64,000 nucleotides of DNA from Notospermus geniculatus (GCA_002633025.1 NMRB01000298.1:338615-402614); one strand, 5' to 3'; positions 12,349-22,838 are shown, counted from the stretch's first letter. Notes: generated from the letters alone by a model not told the origin. Translations and numbers: made by a program.

Positions 12349-12953
12349 CCCCTTTCACACCGGACCTGCGTAGAGTTGCATTGTGCGGCGTACTGAGTAC
12401 GCCAAAATTAGGCTGCGTACTCATGAAAGAAATGTTGCTACGCGCAGGACTGGCGTAGTCCCGGAACCCACACTCCTTTCACACGAGACCCACGTAGAGT
12501 TGCGTAGTGCAGCGTACCGACTACGGCAAGCTTACGCTGCCCTATGCTGGCCTACACTCGCCTACGTGGCAATACGCCGAGGGACGCAAAGGGTATGCGA
12601 GATGGACGCAAAAAATTAAACATGTTAATTTTTTCGCGTACTTTTGGCGTAGAGCACTGGACGCAGAAAGGACACAGTTTTTACGCAAGTCTACGCACCC
12701 ACTACACTACGCTACTGTACGCCATGCCTACACAATAGTACACTACCCTACGACAGTCCAACGAAAAATCCTTTGAGGCTGGCGTAGTGTTACGTACGGA
12801 AGGGCGTAGTGTTGCACACTTTTGCTTTGTGTGGGTTCAGGGAAGACGCCGACCCTGCGCGTAGCAACATTTATTTCATGAGTACGCAGCCAAATTTCGG
12901 TGTTCTCGGTACGCCACACAACGCAACTCTATGCAGGTCCGGTGTGAAAGGGG
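12349..12953. mobile_element. 605 bp foldback element in the zinc-finger intron
   Basis: The ends 'cccctttcacaccggacctg' and 'caggtccggtgtgaaagggg' are perfectly complementary and the arms extend to ~45 bp. The interior is rich in 'ctacgc/gcgtag' words. It lies wholly within the intron 12107-13193. Confidence 0.87.
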
Positions 12954-13193
12954 ATTTTGTCTGAATTTGTGTTGATATCGTTGAGCAGATTCAAGGTGCT
13001 TTATTTTTGGTCACACCCCCTTGCAGTACAGGGATGGATAAGGGACTGCCTCTTGCCTCTGCATTGTATTTCCTATCAGAGCATCCCATCAAGGGGAGGT
13101 ACAATTCCCACTAAGGGTACACAATAACCTCACGTTTACTCCTGTCACTTGAACCATATGAAGAGTACTTTAGATCTATGATGTTTTTTGTAG

Positions 13194-13378
13194 GGGAAAA
13201 GCCTTATAAATGTACAATTCCACAGTGCAACAAAGCATTTGCACAGCTGTCAAACCTGCAACATCATCAACGTAACCATGACACTAACAAGGCAAAATCA
13301 TCCCGAAAGAGTTTCTACTGTACCGTCTGCCAACGTGGGTTTGTCACCGAATCAAGCCTAGATAAGCATATTGCGAGG
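13194..13378 (+). CDS. C2H2 zinc-finger transcription factor, internal exon (finger 4 and most of finger 5)
   Basis: The exon enters in phase 1: acceptor tag at 13191-13193, then gg completes the glycine of the HTGEKPYKC linker. It encodes finger 4 with the unusual C-x4-C spacing (CTIPQC, then NKAFAQLSNLQHH and QRNH), a basic spacer (DTNKAKSSRKSF) and finger 5 up to CTVCQRGFVTESSLDKHIAR. The donor gtaagt at 13379 leaves phase 0. Finger 5 has only its first zinc histidine here; the second must come from the next exon. C-x4-C spacing followed by QLSNLQ is typical of the rotund/ZNF362/LIN-29 group. The intron before it (12107-13193) carries a 605 bp foldback transposon. Confidence 0.88.
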
Positions 13379-13525
13379 GTAAGTACGGCGTTTACATCAA
13401 GTACACTGTATACATGCTTGTGTCTGATTACATAGGCCGTTGGTTCCCAAGTCACATTTCTTTTTAAATTCTGCCGAAATACACTACCAACTTGGCGTTT
13501 GTACAACATTAATCACATGTCCCTT

Positions 13526-14117
13526 TAATGCCAAGTTCCCACTGTTGTGCGGTTTGTTACGAACATCACGATTGGCCATTCGTAGCTGATCGTGGAATGT
13601 TTGTTTCTCTGAAGTTTTACGTTTGGATATGAGGTGATGCGAGTCTATATGTTTACGATTTGGTGCGTTTGGATGCGATATGGTCACGATTGGTCAATTT
13701 CAGGAGGCACAAATCGTGCCACGATTGAAATCGTGGTCTTAATTGTAGAGTAATCGTGGTGATCCTTTCAGATCTTATCACATCTTGAGGGCAATCGTGG
13801 TACTCATAGAAAATTTTTGAACTGTCCAAAACTTTTCTACGTTCAATACTATTGCCACGACTGCCCTCAAGATCTGATAAGATCTAATAAGATCACCACG
13901 ATTATTCCACAATTAATACCACAGTTTCAATCGTGGCGTGATTCGTGACAGTGGGAACCCAGCATACCATCAAAAACTTTCCTATGATCAACACGATTGC
14001 CACAACTGACCTCCACATGTGATAAGATCTGATAGGATCACCACGATTACTCCACGATTAAGACCACGATTTCAATCATGGCGTGGCGTGATTCATGATA
14101 GTGGGAACATAGCATTA
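13526..14117. mobile_element. Complex foldback element with three internal arms
   Basis: Outer ends 'taatgccaagttcccac' / 'gtgggaacatagcatta'. Inside, ~100 bp arms rich in 'atcgtgg' and 'gatctgataagatc' occur at about 13695-13800 (one orientation) and at 13855-13950 and 13985-14085 (opposite orientation). So one duplication of an arm has been added to a simple foldback. Confidence 0.75.
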
Positions 14118-14521
14118 GTTTAAGGTGGCGGTGGAGACAAGCCCGGCGTATTTTCCCGCTGAATATGGAAATGATTTGAATGAATTTATTCATAGCCTCA
14201 ACCGCAGTCAGTCACAATCATAGCCTGTTTCAATATTTGGCAAGTATAGTTCTTAGCCATGTTAGGCCCTGGATGGTATTGCGCAATACCTCTTTCGACG
14301 CCTTTCCATTAGGCCACGCCGTTCCCTGACAATAGCTCTGTCGTCGATGATTTTTTAACAGGCTTTATCCGAACGTGACCAACTCCACACGCGTTCTTCG
14401 TTACCATAACAAAGGGCTCGCGGGGAAAGTTGCGGACTTTCTCACAAATTTTCACGAGCGATTTCTTTTTTGTGCGTGGATCGATGGTCAATACAGTCCG
14501 CCAAGATGGTTCATTGCCCCT

Positions 14522-15029
14522 TAAGCCTAGCATACATTGGCCTTGGAGACTGGAAGCAACTACCGGCAATGGCGTTTCCGGCAACAGTTGGCGACTACCT
14601 GGAACCAGCAGCAACTGATCAGATGCTCAAACAGGCCGTTGTACGCGCACCGGCAACGCTATTGCTGACCGTTGCCGCTAGTTCCAGCCAGTTGCTCATT
14701 TTCTACTCGTTGCCGACGATTGCTTCTCGTCGTCTTCAGTCGCTTCCGATGTACGCGCGCTGGCAATGAATTTCCTCATTTGTGTAGCACACCTGGTCAC
14801 GTGAATGTTTATCACATGACTCCTGAGTGATCCAATCGGAAGACATTGACAATATTTCTGTGTCCGTGTCCATTGCCTGTCCGATGTGCGCACTCCAGAT
14901 TGAAGACTAGATTGTGCTACTTGTTGCCGCAATGACCAGTCGTAACCGATGTGCGCGGAACGCTTACATCGATAGCGACTGTTGCGTTCAGTTGCTTCCA
15001 GTCGCAAGGCCGATGTACGCTTAGCTTTA
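14522..15029. mobile_element. Foldback element 'taagcctagcatacattggc', copy 3
   Basis: Nearly identical to 8151-8657; only one or two substitutions were noticed over ~500 bp. Confidence 0.82.
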
Positions 15030-15152
15030 GAGTAGTCAAATCAACCGTCAGGTGCTGACGTTTAGGCCATCCTTAAAAATGTTTTATTTGCTGTAACCCT
15101 ACCTACCCGAAAATCATGCCTACTGAGTTATTGATTCACCCGTAGACAATAG

Positions 15153-15282
15153 GGAAGTTGAGATCAGTGACTTATCACGGATCCTTATACGGATCGAAAT
15201 GTACACAAAATTTGTCCTCGTTGTACAGAATTCTATCCGTATACGTATAAGGATCCGTGATAAGTCATTGATCTCAACCTCA
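15153..15282. mobile_element. Palindromic MITE inserted in copy C
   Basis: Arms 'gttgagatcagtgacttatc' followed by 'acggatccttatacg', mirrored on the right. It is absent at the equivalent site of copy B near 10745, which shows an approximate empty site. Confidence 0.82.
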
Positions 15283-16407
15283 CTATTCTTATATTTTGAC
15301 CAGGAAAACCACAGTGAAGGAAGTAAATCTGTTTTCCTACCTACCAAGAATTGGAAAACCCTGGGTAGGGCAACTGCCAATAAACATCTTAGGGATGGCC
15401 TCAAGACATTTGTCAATAAAGTTACTCCGCTATAAAGGAGTAGCTTCAAGTACCACGACAACTTTTTGAAAGAAAAATAAATATTGTCGATCCCAAACAT
15501 TGAAAAAATCTCATCGAATATGAACAGGTTGGTTCTACTTCTTGGTTTTGGTGACCAATCATCACATAAGCCACAAAAACTCCCAACATTCGATAATGAA
15601 ATAATCAAGAAATAATTTCGCTTCATTCGCCGAAGGGAATTGCGAGATTTCACGGGATTTGAAAACTTGGATTTCCTATCAATGGATTCCATTCCTATTC
15701 AGTGAGCACAAAAGCATTGCATAGCACAAGATACCAGGAGACTTCCTGCGGTTTGGTTTGATGCTGATTAAAATTTGATGCCGTAAACCCGATAAAAAAA
15801 CATCTTCAATAGGAATTATTCTAGTTCTCATACAGAGGGAGCTACTGCCTTCAACGTTTTTCTTTTATATGATCTCTTCTTATACAGAGTGAGTCAGAAA
15901 AAAATATACACTTTTAAAATGGCCGATTATTTTTTGTGTAGTAACATCTTATGATATTTTTTCATATGTACTTTTAGAGTACCTCTTTCTGGTTCTTTTG
16001 GTACCAGTTTCACTGGATTAGCTCCTGCATGACTGCACAAAAGGCAATTGAAATGGACAAGTCGAAAATGACTTGCCCCAACTGGTGATATTATGCCTCT
16101 ACCTCTACCACAGGCAGAGATATTCGAATTATCAAGTTTGATATTTCAAAATCTCATGATATTTCGAATACCAGGACACTTAAGGCTGAGACTTTTAACA
16201 TAGTTCTGTCCTTGGATAATTAAGTACGCATGAACTAAGACTTGTTTCATGTTGCTCAGTTGACAATTATGGCAAGTTATCTGAAAATATCAAATTTGTG
16301 ATATCGATATCACCATGACCCCAACATCTCAGATCAAAAGTAACCAGTCCATTCGATTCCAAGGGTATGAAAACCTAAGGGTAGAACTTATTTCCATTTC
16401 TAGGTGT

Positions 16408-17203
16408 TTAAGGGGGCGGTAGCCATAAGAAAGCGCACTGCAAATGGCGACTGAAAACAATTCATATTTTCTTCAAGCAAAAAGGTAGCATCGATTTCAT
16501 GTATTTCTATGAAATTGCTACTCTTGTTCTACACATCTGAGTTGTAAACGATGTGCTTTGATCTTTCATTAATCAGCTAATTAAGCAAACAATGAGACCC
16601 CCCATTTGACGTTTTCGTCATAGATTTCTCGGCAACAACGCGACTGGGACCTGGCGTTTTATCACCAAATGTTGGGGAATACATATGTGCAGGTGCCGAC
16701 GTTGAGATAATTTGCAAATTCTAATTCTTAGTAATGATAATTATGTAATTTGTGCCAAAAATTGGTCAAAAATGAACTTTTTGAATATCTCCCGAATCCT
16801 GTTGAATAGTGAAAAAATCTCAACGTCGCGCCCTGCGCACAAATATACTGCTGCCAAATGAAAAGAAACCACTGAAGTGCGATGCCTGATGGACGAGAAA
16901 AGTCTTCCCAAAATTTTCATATTTTGGCCTAAACACGCCTACGCTTTTCGAAATACGCGGGCTATTAAAGTAACCTCCTTATTGTCATTAAAATAGGCCT
17001 ATGCGCACGGACGCACCGGGTGTACAAAAGCATTGTGCTGGACAATATTTTTGAAAGAGTGTAGGTTTTGGCAACGAACCATGATCAGCTTGTCCTTGAC
17101 GCCTAATTTTATTAACAATACATGGTTATTCATAAATAAGACGGTTCAACCTTCGACCGCCGCACTAAAACGGCGCTGTATGTTTCCACTACCGCCCCCT
17201 TAA
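16408..17203. mobile_element. 0.8 kb TIR element 'ttaagggggcggtag'
   Basis: The terminal 15 bp 'ttaagggggcggtag' occurs inverted at 17189-17203. The left flank equals the sequence at 11520-11590, where no such element is present. No transposase ORF; probably non-autonomous. Confidence 0.78.
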
Positions 17204-17491
17204 TAGAAAATCCTTTGATTGGAAGCGAATTTTTATCCCATGGCCAAATTAGACGAGTAAAAACACAAGACCAGACACGCAGGTGTAAAGGGAAAGAATG
17301 TCCCCAGGAAAAACTGTCCCAGGAACAAAAGATCCTATTGTTACATTCTAATCTCTGGGGATTGGTTTTCTATAGTCATGCCGCTTATTCCATCATTCAA
17401 CAACAGAAGTGGACACTTTTTACAGGGGGACACTCTGTACTGTTACACCTGTCTCCCCTTACCACTGAACCCAGCAGCTTCTTCTTTACAG

Positions 17492-17644
17492 ACTGATGTG
17501 GCCGGTAACTGCCGAGCAGATTACAAGATCATGTCACGCCAGTACACGACCATCACCGTCAACAAGACGAAAGATCTGCTGGCCTGTACCGACAGGCATG
17601 GCTTCAAGACTGCCATGCAGGCCACACCCTACCGGGTGCCATCG
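17492..17644 (+). CDS. Large lipid transfer protein (vitellogenin/apolipophorin/ApoB-like), N-terminal domain exon
   Basis: The exon has 51 codons, phase 0 at both ends, acceptor cttcttctttacag before 17492 and donor gtaagt at 17645. The peptide starts TDVAGNCRADYKIMSRQYTT, continues with ITVNKTKDLLACTDRHGFKT and ends ATPYRVPS. The 'D-x-G-x-C ... VxKTKdLxxC' pattern is characteristic of the N-terminal lipoprotein domain (the lipovitellin/large lipid transfer module) of vitellogenins, apolipophorins and ApoB. These secreted proteins carry lipid in haemolymph or coelomic fluid and load yolk. The two cysteines fit the conserved disulfides of the beta-barrel. A full-length protein would need thousands of residues; no upstream signal-peptide exon was recognised. 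The exon lies inside the large intron of the zinc-finger gene on the same strand. Confidence 0.72.
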
Positions 17645-17739
17645 GTAAGTATTCGTTCTTCAGGGAGATGGAGGCTCCTTTATTCTGTCAAGCAGTTTCT
17701 ATTCCTGGTAGAAGTTTAACCGCTGGTGTCAAGCAACTG

Positions 17740-17975
17740 CCTCGTCCTTGACCATGGCAGGCAATCGAAACAAAGTTGGCACCAACGTTTCCAGTTGATA
17801 GGCTTCCTGCAAACGACCTGAATGTTCTAGACTTGTCTATTCCGCAGGTTGGATCACCGTTAGTTGGAAGGTCCTCGTATTTGACCGTGGCAATCGAAAC
17901 AAAGTTGCACCAAGGTTTCCGGTTGACAAGCTTCTTGTAAAACAAACCTGAATGTACTAGATTTCAATCTTGAAC
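17740..17975 (+). repeat. Imperfect tandem duplication inside the lipid transfer protein intron
   Basis: Two ~108-110 bp copies (about 17740-17848 and 17868-17975) share 'caatcgaaacaaagttg', then 'caccaa-g-gtttcc-gttga' and 'cctgaatgt-ctaga', with a period near 127. The first copy ends with a good-looking acceptor (tgtctattccgcag), which makes it a possible decoy splice site. Confidence 0.7.
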
Positions 17976-17996
17976 ACCTTTCCCCTCGTCTTACAG

Positions 17997-18198
17997 GATA
18001 TCCAGTCTCTTCCACTGACCAAGAGCAGCCACGAATGCGTGCAGACACTGAGCACGGTCCACGGTCATCTGATGAAGGCCGACTGTGAGGAGCATCATAT
18101 CTTCAGACCTTTCTCCAAGGGACACAACGGAGCAATGACTCATGCAAAACACTCTCTGAATTACGTGGGCACGACACCAGGAGTTCGGACCTCACTCA
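17997..18198 (+). CDS. Large lipid transfer protein, N-terminal domain, following exon
   Basis: The exon enters in phase 0 after acceptor tcgtcttacag and leaves in phase 1 at gtaagt (18199), so it joins the exon at 17492-17644 in frame across a 352 bp intron. The peptide starts DIQSLPLTKSSHECVQTLST, continues through HLMKADCEEHHIFRPFSK and ends HSLNYVGTTPGVRTSL. The 'C-x-E-x-H-x-F-x-P-F-S' motif is a hallmark of this domain in vitellogenins and apolipophorins. No third exon with phase 1 entry could be recognised downstream before the zinc-finger exon, so this may be a truncated gene copy, a nested gene with exons I cannot see, or part of a gene misplaced by scaffolding. The two reading frames are intact. 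Confidence 0.72.
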
Positions 18199-19198
18199 GT
18201 AAGTCACACCATCACATTTTGCGAGTCTCTCACTCTTTAGGCCAGGACTGTGCCAATCAGGCTTGATAGTTGATATCTTTTGGTGTTCTACATGTTCTTC
18301 CAATCAATAGAAGCAGTTCGCCAAACAGACCAAACACCGTAGTATAGCCTATAGTAGAGAAGACAGACAGTGTTCTAACTTGCTTAATGTGTGGCATATT
18401 ATCTTTTTCCATTCTTTATCCGTACGATATCTGCTTAGGGTGAAAACGACAAACCTTATCACAGTCACTGATAAGGTAAAGAAAATTTAGAAAAATTACA
18501 CAAATATACGATAACAGCCCAAACTGATAAACCGGTTTAGGATTTGTGATAGTTCAACATTAACGTCTCTTCCAAATCTTTACTGAACAAGGGCCTATTT
18601 CACGAAGCACCGCAGGGCTTGCAGATCCGTAGGCTGACTGTTTTCTATTCCATCCTTATGACTGGAGCACCGGGAAAGGATAGAATTAGATATTGTGGGC
18701 AAGGCTACTGGCATGCCTGGGGATTGCGGTTTGAACTAGGCTGCATGTATTTTTTCCAACGAACAAATGTCAAAGTTCTGACGAAGCATGCGAGTCCAGT
18801 GCAAGCACACTCATCTGATCACGACCTGCACACTCTCATAACATTCCAACAAATCGAGGACCCTTGATCTTCGAACTTTGTATATTTCCTGTTTTGCCAA
18901 TCAATTGGGCAAAGTCCGCCATTGTGCAAAGTTCCCTAGATGACACTTATATGACACATTACGTTAAGANCACTACCCTCATTTTCTAACTCTGCTGTAC
19001 CCCTACGCCCACATGTCCTGTATCAAATGTCAGCTGAGCGCCAGGCCCATGGGCCTCTTGTTAACATTTGGCAACTGAATTTGGGCACCTGCTTTGAATT
19101 TGGGCTCTTTTGAATTTGGGCGTCTACGACGTTTACCGTTGTGAAGATGATGTGATTGACAGGCCTGTATGACTGCTTGATATCCTAAAGGCGCCGCT
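18199..19198 (+). other. Intronic DNA, no further lipid-transfer exon recognised
   Basis: The search for a phase 1 exon with large lipid transfer protein motifs was negative. A hairpin 'accttatcacagtcactgat' lies near 18453. A single N at 18970 is a possible contig join. Confidence 0.45.
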
Positions 19199-19391
19199 CC
19201 ACGTGACAGTTTTCTATCGAATGTTTGCTGTCAGATAGTCAGTTATTGCTCTCAGCAATAATTGCTGTCATACAGTACTGTATGACAGCAATTACTGCTG
19301 TTTGACAGCAATAATTGACAGCAATTATTGCTGTCTGAGAGCAATAATTGACTATCTGACAGCAAACTTTCGATAGAAAACTGTCTCGTGG
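19199..19391. mobile_element. Near-perfect 193 bp palindromic MITE
   Basis: The left arm begins 'ccacgtgacagttttctatc', and the inverse occurs at 19371-19391 with one mismatch. The core is built of 'gctgtca/tgacagc' words. Almost the whole element could form one hairpin. Confidence 0.85.
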
Positions 19392-19399
19392 ACTTATTT

Positions 19400-19476
19400 T
19401 AATTTTTTTCTGACCACCTTTGCAAACCTGGAAATCGAAGTGCGCTAAACAAGGTATTAAAAAAGTCTGGCCTAAG
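19400..19476 (-). repeat. Solo end of the 'ttaggccagacttttt' repeat
   Basis: 'aaaaaagtctggcctaag' with 'gaccacctttgcaaacctgg' upstream is the reverse complement of the left end of the element at 42942. Confidence 0.72.
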
Positions 19477-20346
19477 CAAATTAGTTTCATCATTCACACA
19501 TTCTCGATGAAATCATCATTGACATTCTTTTCTGGGTGAACTCTCTGTATGATTGCAACGACCTTTTTGCCCCTTGCTCAGACAAATATTAAGAAAGTCT
19601 GAGAATGAAATTCTGTGTTTATCGGCGCTGTCTCTGATAAAGTAGGAAGGACAATGAGTGTACATGTAATTACAGACGTCGGAAAAATGTTGGGATGGGG
19701 AGTAATTTATGAATTTTAACTATTACGTTAACACCTTTAGAACACCTACAGCAAAAATTGTTACAAAAATACCATTTTGGTTGCACCTGTGGTGGGCTTG
19801 GCAGAACCCTCTGATGAGGCCAATTTCTCATTACATTTTGATATTTTGAATTGCGCAACATTATACGATGCTTAGCATATAATATTCCAACCACCTCACA
19901 TAAGCTGATGACGGCAATTTATTTTTTCCCCTTCTACCTCTTAAAAACCATAGAAAAAGGCTTGAAACATCCGTTGAGAGCATTTTAAGTGACTCTTTGA
20001 GTCTTAATTGAGATGTTTTGAAGATGTTGGCGCACGTTTTTCCCTTTCTTCCTAAGAGTGCAGGACGACCTGATGACTTGTGAAACCAAAAAAAAACTGT
20101 CTCTGCTTCACTTCCGTTGGCGGGTGGGAGTGGTAAACCTTTATGGGGAATTAGGCCTATTCTCTTTAGTTCTCTTGAGTCAAATCCAGTATAAAACCTT
20201 TAGTGGAAGTATCCATCATTGCGACAACTGTGTACAAGATTATAAAAGGGAAACTGGACCAACAGGTCTTGGGACTTTGGAACAGGTCTTGGGGCATGAT
20301 GCGTCTTCCAGATGGCCCACTGGCTCAGCTTTTGTTGAACTGCATG

Positions 20347-20988
20347 CACTGGTGGACAGAAATATTAGGACAGTATTGTGGTCATTTCAAAGTTTGATGT
20401 AAGTTTCTGCCTGTCAAGAATCAGAAGAAGATGAAATGTTTTGGCTCAAATAAAGTCATGGGGCCGTATTCTAGAAGCTTCCTTAAGTGTAAGGTCGACC
20501 TTTAGCTATTGTTTGCAGGGTAGAATACAAAAGATTAAGGTCGACCTTACACTTAAGGAAGCTTCTAGAATACGGCCCTTACTTTCATTTCTGCACTTCC
20601 AATGTGGATTGTTGTTAATTTCAAGTGATTTAATTAAGCACATGTCTTGTTATGACATAACTGGTCTGACATGTTATGTAACACACGTTTATCATCAACC
20701 CTGAGTAATTAAAAGCTTTATTCTTAAGAAGAAATGAAGAAAAATGAATAAAGTTGCTTGTAAATGCCTTTGATGAACAAGGGCTTTGTCATTAACCTCA
20801 ATGCCTTTGTCATTAACCTCATTGCATAATTGCCATGATTATGAAATTCACTGAAATTGTAGCAAGGGGAAAGAAGGACCCTTACCACAATATATCAACA
20901 AAATGTGAGTTCATTACATTCATTAACAGGCAGAAACTTACATCAAACTTCAAATTGGCCACTGTCCTAATATTTCTGTCCACCAGTG
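20347..20988. mobile_element. TIR element 'cactggtggacagaaatatt' with a nested MITE
   Basis: The ~70 bp arms 'cactggtggacagaaatatt' + 'aggacagt' + 'gtttgatgtaagtttctgcc' are inverted at the right end. Shares its first ~15 bp with 36651-37134. The look is Tc1/mariner-like, but no transposase is present. Confidence 0.82.
20462..20577. mobile_element. Palindromic MITE 'gggccgtattctagaagctt'
   Basis: The 42 bp arms ('gggccgtattctagaagctt' + 'ccttaagtgtaaggtcgacc') are practically identical on both sides of a ~30 bp loop. It is nested in 20347-20988. Confidence 0.88.
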
Positions 20989-21030
20989 AGTGTAAGTAAA
21001 TGCTCAGCTTATGAAATATTAGTTAGGCAC

Positions 21031-21310
21031 TGTAACCCTTTAGGACTCATAACGGCCACCTAGAAACCCCTTAGACACCCCTGTGAAATTTCACAAAAAT
21101 TGCATCTACATTATAGCTCCTTAAATATTTTGCGGAACTTCAAGAAACTTACATCTCAATGACGATAGCTCCTCAAGCCGGGCTGCGCTGGCCGATGCAA
21201 GCGCCATCTTAACAACGGGTTGGGAACAAGCCGAATTTGGTAGGCCGGTGTAGGCCGTTATGAGGGGATCTGACCATACACTTTTTACCCACCGAGTACT
21301 CAAGGGTTAA
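21031..21310. mobile_element. Possible TTAACCCTT-terminus element
   Basis: Left 'taaccctttaggactc' and right inverse 'ttaacccttgagtactc' form imperfect TIRs; internal 'cataacggcc' and 'ggccgttatg' also pair. Confidence 0.45.
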
Positions 21311-21801
21311 AGCTTTAAGGAATACTTTAAGAAGTGGCTACTAGGCCTGTACGAGTTAGTTCCAGAGCTGAAAGTTAAATGACTTGTCGAGTCTGCACAT
21401 AAAGTAATCCCTTACATTCACTCACAAATCCCGGTTATTGAGATTCTGGTCTTCAAAGAAGTTGCAGCTTCACGTGGTATTATTGGTGTTTTTCCCAAAT
21501 CTACTTTCATGGCAAACAACTAGAAACATTTTCATCTCAAAGAAATCTTTAAAATTTCATATCGTACTTTGCATGCTGAGTTATCGAGGTATAAAAACGA
21601 TACCCTAAAACTTCACAACAAAGGCCACCAGTGGGCAGTTTCTATTTTAGAAAGTTTCTTTTTTCTAGTAGGTCAATATGAATGTGCTCATGCTGATCTC
21701 AGGGTGAAAGGGAAATTAGTATTCACTTTGCCGTCTTTGTCTGTGATTTTCGTTTTGGAATCAAAGAAAAAGTGCATTATTTGATGTTTTCAACAAAAGG
21801 G
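21311..21801. other. Intronic DNA, nothing recognised
   Basis: Short ORFs only, without motifs. Confidence 0.4.
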
Positions 21802-21935
21802 AGTGAATCGGTTTTTCTTAATCCTGCTGACAAATCTGTTTTTCTTAAGGTTTGCTGCAAAACTACAACTCTTTCTTTGGATTTACCTTCAGATTGTGGC
21901 GATATTCCACTTTTCAGCGACTTTGGTCTTAAATC

Positions 21936-22537
21936 TTAACTCTTTGAAGCCCGGCTTTTTGCAGGGGTTCCGACATGGAAATTTTGAAGTTACTCCTTAA
22001 CCATACATGACTTCGAAGCAATGTGTTAACCGTACATAGACAAGACCATGCTCATTATTTACGTCCTCAATGTAGGCCCTGCGACGTGACATTCACGCTC
22101 AGCCACCTTTCGAACAGGCGAGCACTGCCATTTCCTCAAATATGTCTCGGTGGTGTGGCGTGCCAGCTGGACATGTAGGCCTATAGTATGGCAAAAGCCC
22201 TTTCCAGCATCGTCAATCCCAGTGACATAGCCAATTCGAAAGTATTTTTTTTCTCGGTGGTGTGGCGTGCCAGCTGGACATGTAGGCCTATAGTATGGCA
22301 AAAGCCCTAATTTCCAGCATCGTCAATCCCAGTGACATAGCCAATTCGAAAGTATTTTTGCTCCATTTTTGAAAAAAAATGTCTCTAAATTCACGGTTAA
22401 GAGGTTAAAATCCATACGAACATAATTTCAGCTCAATCGGACCAATAATAACTGAGTTATGAGGAAAAGAAAGTGGTGGTGTCGGGCACCTAAAAGACAC
22501 CTAACTGTTATCATGGCCTTGGGCATCAAAGAGTTAA
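21936..22537. mobile_element. TTAA-flanked (piggyBac-type) non-autonomous element
   Basis: TIRs 'ttaactctttgaagccc' and inverse 'gggcatcaaagagttaa', with TTAA at both ends. Duplication unit 2 has the uninterrupted site 'aaatcttaaaccttca' (about 22819-22835), an internal empty-site control for a TTAA insertion. TTAA target duplication is known for piggyBac-type elements. No ORF. Confidence 0.85.
22144..22361. repeat. Two-copy tandem repeat, period 108
   Basis: 'tctcggtggtgtggcgtgcc' through 'aattcgaaagtattttt' occurs twice, at 22144 and 22252, almost unchanged. It lies inside the TTAA-flanked element. Confidence 0.88.
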
Positions 22538-22599
22538 CCTTCACTTTTGTGGTTTGTTGGTAAAAGAATTCTGATAGGTTACTATTTCTTCTTTTTCAG

Positions 22600-22827
22600 C
22601 TCCATGCCCATTTGTCCGCACATTCCATGAACAGCCATGTGAATTCACCAGTCAAGTCAAGTGCCAGCACAACCCCAATGAGCCCGAGCAGTGAATCGGT
22701 TTTTCTTAATCCTGCTGACAAATCTGTTTTTCTTAAGGTTTGCTGCAAAACTACAACTCTTTCTTTGGATTTACCTTCAGATGATGGCGATATTCCACTT
22801 TTCAGTGATTTTGGTCTGAAATCTTAA
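22600..22827 (+). pseudogene. Tandem partial copy of the zinc-finger terminal exon; possible alternative last exon
   Basis: The first 91 bases repeat the true terminal exon (23635 onward) with the same phase-0 entry, preceded by a near-identical ~60 bp intron end whose acceptor is cag rather than tag. After ...TTPMSPS the frame leaves the copied sequence at 22690 and runs 46 codons through duplicated intron DNA (SESVFLNPADKSVFLKVCCK...) to a stop at 22825-22827. Splicing here would still complete finger 5 (LHAH) but would replace the ~185-residue Ser/Pro/His tail with a short unrelated peptide. It is either a dead by-product of the tandem duplication or a used alternative last exon; sequence alone cannot decide. 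The frame lies wholly in duplicated intron DNA, so I lean to by-product. Confidence 0.6.
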
Positions 22828-22838
22828 ACCTTCATTTT

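Larger units (their letters stand above)
14490..15860. repeat. Segmental repeat copy C (mosaic of A and B)
   Basis: 14490-15152 is almost identical to 8117-8781 of copy A. 15295-15860 matches 10745-11330 of copy B. The junction carries a MITE (15153-15282). Confidence 0.83.
21802..22689. repeat. Tandem duplication unit 1 (intron segment plus start of terminal exon)
   Basis: The unit runs 'gtgaatcggtttttcttaat' (21803) ... intron end ... first 91 bases of the exon. Unit 2 starts at 22691 with the same sequence and runs into the true terminal exon at 23635. Each unit has been separately interrupted, unit 1 by 21936-22537 and unit 2 by about 22839-23534. Confidence 0.85.

Noticed and set aside
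15120-15692. A 190-codon minus-strand frame
   Set aside because: It runs through the palindromic MITE at 15153-15282 and the repeat copy C; the frame is an accident of the inverted repeat.
20058-20402. Candidate third exon of the lipid transfer protein (frame with KIIKGKLDQQVLGLWNR)
   Set aside because: No conserved large lipid transfer protein motif, no phase-1 acceptor at the right place, and it overlaps the TIR element starting at 20347.
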